A stretch of DNA of 7,085 bases from an uncultured Dialister sp. (GCF_900538805.1 NZ_UPZP01000109.1:1-7085); one strand, 5' to 3'. Positions 1 through 5,978 are shown, counted from the stretch's first letter. The notes: generated from the sequence alone by a model not told the origin. Made by a program: numbers and translations.

Positions 1-93
1 GACGCGAATAGCGAGCTATTTAAGGAGCCTCATGACGAAGCAGTGCATAAAAATTCTTATAAAAGCAAACTCTATGATTTAATCAGTGCTTCC
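1..93 (+). repeat. Right part of a MITE-like inverted-repeat element, cut by the window edge
   Basis: Bases 76-93 (GATTTAATCAGTGCTTCC) are the inverse complement of 7009-7026 with one mismatch, as expected for the two termini of one small element. Bases 1-11 are identical to 7075-7085, so the copy here continues where the right-edge copy stops. A short hairpin AATAGC-GA-GCTATT sits at 7-20, near the middle of the composite unit. An open frame on the plus strand runs from base 1 to a stop at 100-102, but no start is visible and it reads through the terminus. I treat it as a by-product of the repeat, not a gene; a C-terminal piece of a transposase cannot be excluded. A MITE is inferred from the structure; I do not recognise the family. 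Confidence 0.6.
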
Positions 94-114
94 CCAGCTT
101 AATACAAACGGTTT

Positions 115-190
115 GATCCAAACTGGCGGTAAAGGCGCCCCGCCCTTTGAGCCCTTTGAACCGACCCGTTTTCAGCGGGCTGAATCTTTT
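115..190 (-). repeat. Degenerate copy of the modular hairpin repeat, overlapping the end of the upstream gene
   Basis: Read on the minus strand, this stretch follows the same plan as 5551-5609: GGTTCAAA, then a TTCA-containing linker, then GCCCGCT, then CGGG, then GGTTCAAAGGG. The stem is eroded here, since CCCG/CGGG pairing survives around a long loop, whereas the copy at 5579-5595 is a perfect 7-bp stem. A further small palindrome, GTTTG-ATC-CAAAC, lies just outside at 111-123. The remaining bases between 94 and 115 show nothing I can name. Confidence 0.55.
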
Positions 191-693
191 TGAACCCGCA
201 GCCTTCTCCCCCTGTCCATGGCACCAAGGAGGGTATCTTCCTTTCCTGCTGCATACAGCATGAGGCCTTTGTAAATGGATAGAAGGAAGGGGGCCCCTTC
301 TTTGGGAAGGGCGTCGTCCGAAATGGGCGGAAAGGCCCAGCCCATGGTATGGAGGAAGGCGGAGTGGAATTCTTCTTTTTGGAAGAAGGAGAATACATTT
401 CCTTCCGCAAGGCTTATGCCATAGGGGGTGCCGCCATAGAGGGAAAGACCTTTTTTCCCAGCCCTCCCTGCGGAAAAGGCGAAGCGGCCTGCTTTTTCCG
501 GAGTATCCCAAAAAGCAAGAATGGCCGGTTCTTTCATCCTTTGGATTTCCATTTCATTGATTTCCTCTGCCAGGGAGAAGGATACATCCACCCCATCTTT
601 GGAAAGCACTTGGGCCGCTTTCCGCAGCAGGACGAAGGGAGCCGATTCTTCCTTGAAGAAGGCGCAGACCTTCAGTGACATATTTCTTTTCAT
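172..693 (-). CDS. Hypothetical protein of about 173 residues, function unknown
   Basis: I do not recognise a family. The protein begins MKRNMSLKVCAFF and alternates strand-like and helix-like stretches (LKVCAFF, then a Leu/Arg/Ala-rich helix, then VDVSFSL, then AILAFWD, then GLSLYGG), suggesting a small soluble alpha/beta fold. There is no signal peptide or membrane segment and no catalytic motif I can name. The start is chosen at 693 because TAAGGA at 708-703 is 9 bases upstream; the in-frame ATG at 702 would touch that site and is unlikely. The gene lies on the same strand as ftsW, with a terminator-like hairpin (710-743) immediately before its ribosome binding site and no obvious promoter in between. 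Its last residues, roughly RLRVQKDSAR, come from DNA resembling the intergenic repeat family, so the original C-terminus may have been replaced. Codon use and an intact frame favour a real gene. Confidence 0.65.
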   Translation of the reverse strand: MKRNMSLKVCAFFKEESAPFVLLRKAAQVLSKDGVDVSFSLAEEINEMEIQRMKEPAILAFWDTPEKAGRFAFSAGRAGKKGLSLYGGTPYGISLAEGNVFSFFQKEEFHSAFLHTMGWAFPPISDDALPKEGAPFLLSIYKGLMLYAAGKEDTLLGAMDRGRRLRVQKDSAR

Positions 694-709
694 TCTTATC
701 ATTCCTTAC

Positions 710-743
710 AAAAAGAGACATCCCGAAAGATGTCTCTTTTTTT
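710..743 (-). terminator. Rho-independent terminator or attenuator after ftsW
   Basis: The stem AGAGACATC pairs perfectly with GATGTCTCT around a six-base loop and is flanked by A-runs and T-runs on both sides, so it can act in either direction. On the minus strand the T-tract follows 3 bases after the ftsW stop region plus the hairpin and ends one base before the TAAGGA ribosome binding site of the next gene. The next gene must therefore be reached by read-through, or by a promoter inside the 3' end of ftsW that I could not find. Confidence 0.9.
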
Positions 744-745
744 CG

Positions 746-2053
746 TTAAGACCGGGAACCGTAAACGGAGCCAGACAGTTCTCCGAAGGAAAGAGGGCGG
801 CCTTCCATGGCGGCAATCCGTTTCCTCCGTTCCTGTTCATCGTATTCACGGAGGCTCTGGGTGGCGGTGCCCCAGATAAGGCCCAGGGCAGCCATGTTCA
901 TGAGGAGGGAGGTGCCGCCGAAGGAGATGAAGGGCAGCGGTATGCCGGTGACCGGGAACCAGCCGATAACCATGGCCATATTCACCAGCCCCTGCACCGA
1001 AATAAGGAGGGTAAGTCCGTACACCAGAAGGGCGGGATAGGTCTCCTTCAGTTTCCTTCCCACCGACAGTCCGTAAAGCATGAAGGCCAGGTAAAGGCAG
1101 AGGAGAGCCGCCGAGCCTACAAAACCATATTCCTGGCTGAACACGGCGTAGGCAAAGTCGGTGTACTGTTCCGGCAGGTAGAGGAATTTGGAGAACCCTT
1201 CCCCCATGCCCTGTCCCAGAACACCGCCGGAGCCTACGGCAATGAGGCTCTGCATGGTCTGGTAGCCCATGCCCTGGGCATAGTCTTCCGGATGAAGAAG
1301 CACCACCAGACGGGCCATGCGGTAGGGCGCCACAATAGCAAGGCCGATGAAGAGGATAAAGGAAATCCCCAAAGACAGCAGGATTTCCAGAAGGGGTATA
1401 CCGGCTATGATATAGAGAAGTCCCGGGAAAATAAGAATCATGCCGGCGGTACCCATATCCGGCTGCTTCAGCACCAGCACAGCCATGATGAGGGGCATGT
1501 AGAAAGGCGTGAAATAGTGAAGGAGGCCGGAGAAGGTGGCGCTTTTTTTCTTTCGAAGAGACGGGATGAAAAGCCCTGCCAGCGGCATGAGGAGATGGCC
1601 GAAGATGGACATGCCCATGTGGTCATCCACCTTTCTGGCCAGATGGGAGGCCGCCCAGATAAGGCCGGTGACTTTAGCGATTTCCGAAGGCTGCAGGGAG
1701 AAGGGTCCAAGGGAAATCCAGCGGGTGGCGCCGTTTACCGTGCGGCCTGCCACCATGACAAGAAGGAGCAGACCGATGGTGACAAGGCACCACAGGAAAG
1801 CCCCTTTCTTGATGATATGGTAATTCACCCGGGACAGGATGAATGCAAAGAAGACGCTCACCGCCAGGAAGACCAGATGCCTCAGAATATGGCTGTAGGG
1901 ATTGGCGCCGGACTCCATATTCATATAATAGGTGGAGCTGTATACATTGAAAGCCCCCAGGATAATCAGTATGCCTGCCACGATGAACATTTTCTGCAAT
2001 GCCCGGGGCGCATACTTCATATCAATCAGGGACGTCTCGCTACGAGACGACAT
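746..2053 (-). CDS. ftsW: FtsW-type SEDS peptidoglycan glycosyltransferase
   Basis: This is an integral membrane SEDS protein that polymerises lipid II into glycan strands, working with a class B penicillin-binding protein at the septum. The 435 residues form about ten hydrophobic segments. Diagnostic motifs are NGATRWISLGPFSLQPSE (107-124), KQPDMGTA (196-203), the extracellular loop SGGVLGQG followed by YLPEQYTDF (292-300) with the conserved Asp299, and PVTGIPLPFISFGGTS (367-382). The loop form QSLIAVGSGG...KFLYLPEQ.TDF resembles FtsW more than RodA, but the gene is next to trmB and not in a murD/murG cluster, so a paralogous role in elongation is possible. The start at 2053 is supported by AAAGGGGA seven bases upstream and places the first 28 bases inside the trmB end, implying translational coupling. 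The cytoplasmic tail (about 400-435) is short and charged. The gene ends just before a strong terminator hairpin. Confidence 0.9.
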   Translation of the reverse strand: MSSRSETSLIDMKYAPRALQKMFIVAGILIILGAFNVYSSTYYMNMESGANPYSHILRHLVFLAVSVFFAFILSRVNYHIIKKGAFLWCLVTIGLLLLVMVAGRTVNGATRWISLGPFSLQPSEIAKVTGLIWAASHLARKVDDHMGMSIFGHLLMPLAGLFIPSLRKKKSATFSGLLHYFTPFYMPLIMAVLVLKQPDMGTAGMILIFPGLLYIIAGIPLLEILLSLGISFILFIGLAIVAPYRMARLVVLLHPEDYAQGMGYQTMQSLIAVGSGGVLGQGMGEGFSKFLYLPEQYTDFAYAVFSQEYGFVGSAALLCLYLAFMLYGLSVGRKLKETYPALLVYGLTLLISVQGLVNMAMVIGWFPVTGIPLPFISFGGTSLLMNMAALGLIWGTATQSLREYDEQERRKRIAAMEGRPLSFGELSGSVYGSRS

Positions 2054-2676
2054 ACCGGATTCCCCTTTCTGGAGAACTTTTCCTCATACTCCGTTTCCAC
2101 ATCCCCTTCCACCGGAGCGGTGTGAAGGTCATAGGTCACATGGGAAAGTTCCCAGCCCATCGCTTTAAATTCTTCAATGGAAAAGTCAAAAAGGTCCTTA
2201 TTGTCGGTTTTGAAGCGGATTTCTCCGCCCTCCTTCAGGATAAGGGCATACCGTTTCAGGAAATCCCTGTAGGTGAGGCGCCGCTTGGCGTGGCGCTTCT
2301 TCGGCCAGGGATCACTGAAATTAAGATAAATCACATCCACTTCCCCTTCGCCGAAGATATTCAGGATTTCACTGACATCTCCCAGGATAAGGCGTACATT
2401 GGTGAGGGGCGGGTCCTTCTCCGCCGTCTTTTTCGCAGCGTAGTAAATGACCCCTTCCTGCACCTCCATGCCGATATAATTCACATCGGGATGGAGGGCG
2501 GCCATGCCGGAAATAAACTGCCCCTTTCCGGTGCCGAACTCCACATGGAGCTCATTTTCCGGATGGGGAAATACGTTCCGCCACTCCCCCTTCCGGTCGG
2601 TCGGTTCCTCCAGGTACAAAATGTCTGTATATTCTTTGATTGCGTCATCAATCCACGGTTTCCTGCGAAGCCTCAT
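2026..2676 (-). CDS. trmB: tRNA (guanine-N7-)-methyltransferase TrmB
   Basis: TrmB transfers a methyl group from S-adenosylmethionine to N7 of G46 in the tRNA variable loop, in the cytoplasm. From the start at 2676 the protein is 216 residues, the usual size for Firmicutes. It opens with the family signature MRLRRKPW. The Rossmann SAM-binding motif VEFGTGKGQF and the following acidic IGMEV are near residues 45-72. The family hallmark LNFSDPWPKKRHAKRRL lies at about 118-134, and a C-terminal FKTDNKDLFDFS plus TEYEEKFSRKG complete the tRNA-binding and catalytic surface. I prefer the ATG at 2676 to the TTG at 2685 because AAGGAGG at 2694-2688 leaves only 2 bases before the TTG but 11 before the ATG. 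It is the first gene of a likely two-gene transcript with ftsW. Confidence 0.96.
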   Translation of the reverse strand: MRLRRKPWIDDAIKEYTDILYLEEPTDRKGEWRNVFPHPENELHVEFGTGKGQFISGMAALHPDVNYIGMEVQEGVIYYAAKKTAEKDPPLTNVRLILGDVSEILNIFGEGEVDVIYLNFSDPWPKKRHAKRRLTYRDFLKRYALILKEGGEIRFKTDNKDLFDFSIEEFKAMGWELSHVTYDLHTAPVEGDVETEYEEKFSRKGNPVCRLVARRP

Positions 2677-2718
2677 AGATGCCAAATCCTCCTTGGGAAA
2701 TATATCATGGTTTTATAT

Positions 2719-2747
2719 ATAGTATCACAGCATTCTCCGTTTGTCAC
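2719..2747 (-). promoter_or_regulatory. Probable sigma-70-type promoter for trmB-ftsW
   Basis: On the minus strand, GTGACA (2747-2742, 5 of 6 to the -35 consensus) is followed by a 17-base spacer and TACTAT (2724-2719, 4 of 6 to the -10 consensus). The spacer ends in TGA, giving an extended -10. It sits about 45 bases before the trmB start in an AT-rich patch that stands out from the GC-rich surroundings. Confidence 0.65.
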
Positions 2748-2756
2748 AGAGGGGAG

Positions 2757-2940
2757 TTGCGCCCTTTGGGCGCAAGGGGTGCGGCTGTCGCCGCAGGTTG
2801 TGTAGAAGGGTTGTGAAAAAAGGTTCTTAAGATTGACCGGCCCGCTGGCCGGAGGGTTCTTAGGTTTGACGGGCCTTTGGCCCGAGGGTTGTGGTATCGC
2901 CGCCTTTGGCGGCGATGCTTATAAAGTCAGCGTTACGGGA
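2757..2940 (+). repeat. Modular hairpin repeat array 1 (plus orientation, five hairpins)
   Basis: There are five perfect palindromes: TTGCGCCC/GGGCGCAA (2757-2775), TGCGGC/GCCGCA (2780-2795), CCGGCC/GGCCGG (2837-2852), CGGGCC/GGCCCG (2870-2884) and ATCGCCGCC/GGCGGCGAT (2896-2916). Each has a 3- or 4-base loop. The linkers before the last three are GTTCTTAAGATTGAC, GTTCTTAGGTTTGAC and GTTGTGGTATC, and the same order recurs in arrays 2 and 3. The unit ends with AAGTCAGCGTTACGGGA (2924-2940). None of the hairpins has a proper T-tract on the plus strand. The first hairpin begins just upstream of the trmB promoter. Confidence 0.85.
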
Positions 2941-2984
2941 CTGGTATTTGTGTCACCAACGTCGCAGGGCAAAGAGCCAGAGCT

Positions 2985-3002
2985 CCCCTTCCAAGGAAGG
3001 GG
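2985..3002. repeat. Perfect palindrome between the two facing arrays
   Basis: CCCCTTCC, a two-base AA centre, then GGAAGGGG form an 8-bp inverted repeat, with partial extension by flanking AGCT and CT. It lies in the 70-base joint (2941-3011) where array 1 and array 2 converge. The rest of that joint shows nothing I can name. Confidence 0.7.
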
Positions 3003-3011
3003 CTATATACT

Positions 3012-3224
3012 GCCGCGAAGCGGCCACCAAAACCCTCGCGGCCGAAGGCCGTGTCAAACCTTAGAACCCTGGGGGCAGGGGCCCCGTCAATCTTTAGAAC
3101 CCTCACACCCACAGGGCGTGTCCAAAAGAGCAGCCACCAAAACCCTCAGCCGCCAAAGGCGGCTGTCAAACTTACGCCACCTTGGGCCCGACGGGCCCAT
3201 CAACCCTCACGCCTGCAGGGCGTG
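3012..3224 (-). repeat. Modular hairpin repeat array 2 (minus orientation, seven hairpins) downstream of the transferase gene
   Basis: Seven hairpins are visible on the plus-strand coordinates: 3012-3024 (GCCGC/GCGGC), 3039-3051 (CGGCC/GGCCG), 3072-3085 (GGGGC/GCCCC), 3104-3120 (CACACCC/GGGCGTG), 3147-3165 (CAGCCGCC/GGCGGCTG), 3183-3199 (TGGGCCC/GGGCCCA) and 3208-3224 (CACGCC/GGCGTG). Read on the minus strand, the linkers GTTCTAAAGATTGAC, GTTCTAAGGTTTGAC and GTTTTGGTGGC appear in the same order as in array 1. The array starts 9 bases after the transferase stop codon. It could therefore form the 3' untranslated region of that transcript and help end or protect it, although T-tracts are weak. 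Confidence 0.85.
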
Positions 3225-3232
3225 TCAACCCT

Positions 3233-5329
3233 TTATTCCCCCTGGCTGGTGCCGGAGTTTTCCACTTCCGGCATGGGCTGGGCGGAGATGTCCACCTTTT
3301 TGAAGGTGCTCCAGTCGAAGTTTCTATTTCCTTTTGCCCGGGCCCGGTCTGCGATCTGCTGATTCCACAGGTCGTCCATGTAGGCCTGGTCACTTCCCAG
3401 CTGTTCCACGTCATTTCTAATCATCACATTGCCGTACATGGTCATCAGGGTGGTGACGTCCTTGTCGAAGCGGGAAGAGAAAATATCGGCGGTGGGATCG
3501 TAGTGGGCGGCGGTGAGGCCCATCATGCCCATGAAGGTATCATAGAGCATATCATTGGAGAAGGGCATATTTCTTCTTTCCATCATGGTTCTCACTTCCA
3601 GAGGATGGGAAGCCCTGTAAGCATCGGATGTATAAATCCAGAAGGGAATGTGGACCATGGTGTAATCGAACTGGTCCGCATTGTGTCCCGGTCTTTCCGT
3701 CACCTGTTCCCCGTGATCGGAGAAATAGAGCACACTGTCCGCGTGGAGCCAGTTGGTGGCTTCGTTCATAATATTTTCCATGACGTAGTCATTGAAGAGA
3801 ACGGAATTATCGTACTCATCATTCATGATTTCCGCGGTGCTCCTTGTTTTCCCCGGATTTTCAGGCCAGTGGTAGAATTCCGACGGATACCGGTCCCAGT
3901 AGCTTACGTGGCTGCCCATGAGATGCACCACCACCAGCTGGCGGCGGTTATTGGGGTCCACCTTGCGAAGGTAGGGAATGAGGGCGGTATCGTAATCCTT
4001 GGTCACCACGTCGGTGCCGACGTAGGAATTGATCCAATACTGGTCATCGCAGGCGGAACCGATGGCACCGATAGGCGTATCCCACACGCCGAAGCGGGAC
4101 TGGTTGGAAATCCAGGTGGTCCGGAAACCTGCTTCCCTTGCCAGGTCGATGATGGAGTAAGCCTCTGCCAGGTTCATGTCATTATACTGATTCTTTTCCG
4201 TCAGCGCCTCCGTCAGCACCTGCACCGTCTGGGTGTAGCAGGAATAGCCGTGGTTGAAGAACACATAGTGCGGGTCCGCCGCCGCCATGGACTGGAAGGG
4301 GGTGGTGGCCCTCGAATAGCCGTACACATTCATGTGGTCCCGAGTGAGGGATTCACCGATGACAAGTACATACACCCCGTCCGGCGCCGCCTTCAGCCGG
4401 CGCACGATATTCTTGTCCGCAATATGCATATGACGCCTTGCATCCACCATCTTCTGGAAATCAGAAAAACTATGCAGGGTCTCATAGGTTTCATAATACA
4501 CATGGGCCAGCCGGGTGCCGCCGATGGAAAGGGCACAGAGTCCCACATTCACAAAGAAAAGGAGGAGCATGCCAAACCAGGTCTTCCTTGACACCTGTTC
4601 ACGGTTGAAACTGAACCGGCTTGCCTTGAAAATGAGCCATCCCAGGATGAGAAGAGCCGCCACACCGGCCGCGATTTCCGCATAGGGAATATTCACTTCG
4701 ATATATTCTTTGGTCTCCGCCAGATTCGTCTGGGCCAGGGCCAGGAGCATATTAATAGAAATCAGGGAATGGGTAATAAAATAATAGCCAATGTAGGTAA
4801 ACTGCACCAGAATATAGAGGATAATCAGCACCACGCAGGCAATGCGGGCAATCATCCGCGCCTTTCCCGGAAGAATCCAGGCCGCCGACAGACAGGACAC
4901 GAAGAGATAGAGCGGCGTGGAAAGTTCGCCGGACACATCGGACATGTCCAGAAGCACCTCTGTCTCCGACGCCAGATAAGGCACGATAAGGGACAAAAGC
5001 CAGAGAAAGGCAATGGTTATCCAAAGATGGACAGCCGCTTTTTTCAGATGATGACGGATGAAATAGGCCGTCACAAAACCGACCTGCAGGAAAAGGAGGA
5101 ATACCTTCACCTGGGAAAAGGGCTCGTAGCCGCCGGGCGCTCCAAAATACCAGGACAGGAAAAAGGCAAGGCAGAAGGGCACCAACGTGGCAATGGCCCA
5201 CCACCGCTTCCAGTGTCCGGGACTTTCCTTCTTGAGAGGAGAAGAAATATGGCTCTCCCGATAATCTTTCTTCATATGTTCTTTCGTCTTCCGCGTCTCC
5301 CTTTCGGAACCGTTCTTTTTATGATTCAT
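3233..5329 (-). CDS. Phosphoethanolamine transferase, EptA/CptA class (inner-membrane sulfatase-fold enzyme)
   Basis: Enzymes of this class move phosphoethanolamine from phosphatidylethanolamine onto lipid A or LPS core sugars on the periplasmic face of the inner membrane. Here 698 residues comprise a basic cytoplasmic N-terminus (1-43), an N-terminal membrane domain with at least five hydrophobic segments (about 44-270) and a sulfatase-fold domain (about 316-640). Metal and catalytic landmarks are visible: VIGESLTRDH with Glu326, a candidate nucleophile Thr366 in SCYTQT, HLMGSH (469-474), YFSDHGE with Asp538 and His539, and RPGHN with His549. The 40-residue gap between Glu326 and Thr366 matches the Glu240/Thr280 pair recalled for Neisseria EptA. 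The start at 5329 is chosen because AAAGGTG lies 8 bases upstream; an upstream in-frame start at 5383 would add 18 residues and overlap the promoter. The N-terminal charged tail before the first membrane segment is longer than I would expect. The exact acceptor (lipid A, core or another glycan) cannot be read from the sequence. Confidence 0.9.
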   Translation of the reverse strand: MNHKKNGSERETRKTKEHMKKDYRESHISSPLKKESPGHWKRWWAIATLVPFCLAFFLSWYFGAPGGYEPFSQVKVFLLFLQVGFVTAYFIRHHLKKAAVHLWITIAFLWLLSLIVPYLASETEVLLDMSDVSGELSTPLYLFVSCLSAAWILPGKARMIARIACVVLIILYILVQFTYIGYYFITHSLISINMLLALAQTNLAETKEYIEVNIPYAEIAAGVAALLILGWLIFKASRFSFNREQVSRKTWFGMLLLFFVNVGLCALSIGGTRLAHVYYETYETLHSFSDFQKMVDARRHMHIADKNIVRRLKAAPDGVYVLVIGESLTRDHMNVYGYSRATTPFQSMAAADPHYVFFNHGYSCYTQTVQVLTEALTEKNQYNDMNLAEAYSIIDLAREAGFRTTWISNQSRFGVWDTPIGAIGSACDDQYWINSYVGTDVVTKDYDTALIPYLRKVDPNNRRQLVVVHLMGSHVSYWDRYPSEFYHWPENPGKTRSTAEIMNDEYDNSVLFNDYVMENIMNEATNWLHADSVLYFSDHGEQVTERPGHNADQFDYTMVHIPFWIYTSDAYRASHPLEVRTMMERRNMPFSNDMLYDTFMGMMGLTAAHYDPTADIFSSRFDKDVTTLMTMYGNVMIRNDVEQLGSDQAYMDDLWNQQIADRARAKGNRNFDWSTFKKVDISAQPMPEVENSGTSQGE

Positions 5330-5392
5330 GGATTTTACACCTTTTATAAATAAGATAAATCTTTTACAAAATGAAACAGTCATAACTGATTT

Positions 5393-5421
5393 ATTGTATC
5401 ACAGAACGGCAGGTAAAGGTA
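5393..5421 (-). promoter_or_regulatory. Probable promoter of the phosphoethanolamine transferase gene
   Basis: On the minus strand, TACAAT (5398-5393, 5 of 6 to the -10 consensus) is preceded directly by TGA, forming an extended -10 like those of the other two promoters in the window. The -35 region (about 5421-5416, TACCTT) is poor. The leader of about 60 bases is AT-rich and holds two small palindromes, AAGAT-TT-ATCTT and CAGT-TATG-ACTG. I see no recognisable PmrA-type box. Confidence 0.5.
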
Positions 5422-5447
5422 GACGGGGAAGGAAAGGTTCGTATGGG

Positions 5448-5656
5448 AAGGTTCTTAAGATTGACCGGCCCGTCGGGCCGGAGGGTTCTCAGGTTTGACG
5501 CAGCCTGCGGCTGCGAGGGTTGTGGTGGCGCCCAGGGGGCCGCTTTGCGGCCCGGGTTCAAAGGGTTCAGAGGGTTCTGCCCGCTTACAGCGGGCGGGTT
5601 CAAAGGGTGGTGGTATCGCCCTGCGGGCGATGAAGTATGAAGTCAGCGTTACGGGA
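5448..5656 (+). repeat. Modular hairpin repeat array 3 (plus orientation, five hairpins)
   Basis: The first 25 bases (5448-5472) are identical to 2820-2844 in array 1, and the last 17 (5640-5656) are identical to 2924-2940. Between them the hairpins are CCGGCCC/GGGCCGG (5465-5481), CGCAGCC/GGCTGCG (5499-5515), GGGCCGC/GCGGCCC (5537-5553), GCCCGCT/AGCGGGC (5579-5595) and ATCGCCC/GGGCGAT (5615-5631), all perfect with 3-base loops. The linkers GTTCTTAAGATTGAC, GTTCTCAGGTTTGAC and GTTGTGGT keep the array 1 order. Two extra modules with GGGTTCAAAGGG linkers are inserted before the final hairpin. The array begins about 30 bases upstream of the transferase promoter. Confidence 0.87.
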
Positions 5657-5727
5657 TTTCCTTCCCACCGAACGCTGTCATTCTGACCTCGGGCGAAGAA
5701 TCCTGGTACATGTAGATAGTGACACTT

Positions 5728-5771
5728 ACTAGTCCACTAGTCCACTAGTTCACCAGCTCACTAGTTCACTA
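5728..5771 (+). repeat. Tandem octamer array 1, consensus ACTAGTYC
   Basis: Five and a half consecutive 8-base units are present: ACTAGTCC, ACTAGTCC, ACTAGTTC, ACCAGCTC, ACTAGTTC and ACTA. The period is exactly eight and most units contain the tetramer CTAG. The array is bracketed by the 12-base direct repeat at 5696-5707 and 5772-5783. Confidence 0.92.
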
Positions 5772-5840
5772 AAGAATCCCGGTGGGCGGGAAGGGCCTGC
5801 CAGAAGCAGCTGACCCCTTCCGGCTCGCTCCGCTCGCCAC

Positions 5841-5861
5841 CTTCCCCTGAGGCAGGGGGAG
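5841..5861. repeat. GC-rich palindrome CTTCCCCTG / CAGGGGGAG
   Basis: A 9-bp inverted repeat with an AGG centre; one position pairs as G-T, the rest are Watson-Crick. It follows a pyrimidine-rich CTCGCTCCGCTCG segment and is not followed by a T-tract, so I call it a repeat and not a terminator. Confidence 0.7.
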
Positions 5862-5946
5862 GCAAGGGACGTTACGGGCTTCGCCTTTATATCTCCAGTG
5901 GTGTATGACACAGGACAAAAGGAGCTGGCAGTGACCCAGGCAGCTT

Positions 5947-5978
5947 ACTAGCTCACTAGCACACTAGTCCACTAGTTT
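5947..5978 (+). repeat. Tandem octamer array 2, consensus ACTAGYNC
   Basis: Four consecutive 8-base units ACTAGCTC, ACTAGCAC, ACTAGTCC and ACTAGTTT repeat the period and core of the array 175 bases upstream. Both arrays are preceded by CTT or GCTT and both lie on the plus strand. Confidence 0.9.

Noticed and set aside
1..102. C-terminal fragment of a transposase or other protein
   Set aside because: The frame is open and has a stop, but it reads through the inverted terminus, the right-edge copy has a stop in the matching frame, and no known motif is present. The inverted-repeat explanation is simpler.
521..2125. A long open frame on the plus strand opposite ftsW
   Set aside because: It is antisense to a well-supported gene, has an improbable His/Gln/Gly/Glu-rich composition and no family motifs; it arises from ftsW codon bias.
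2757..3224. CRISPR array
   Set aside because: The recurring parts are short linkers and the variable parts are themselves palindromes of 11-21 bases; there is no constant repeat of 24-40 bases, no spacer-like sequence and no cas gene.
3012..3224. Classical rho-independent terminator for the transferase gene
   Set aside because: The hairpins are strong but none is followed by a run of T on the minus strand; GAGGGTTTTGG after 3147 is the closest. A 3' end role remains possible but was not called as a terminator.
2833..3362. Open frames running through the hairpin arrays
   Set aside because: They encode repeated Pro/Gly/Arg-rich peptides produced by GC-rich palindromes and have no ribosome binding site of note.
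3182..4591. A long open frame on the plus strand opposite the transferase gene
   Set aside because: It is antisense to a gene with intact catalytic motifs and is rich in His, Ile, Val and Gly, as expected from a shadow frame.
5371..5390. Operator for a PmrA-like or other regulator upstream of the transferase
   Set aside because: Only a 4-bp CAGT/ACTG inverted repeat is visible, too short to support a site.
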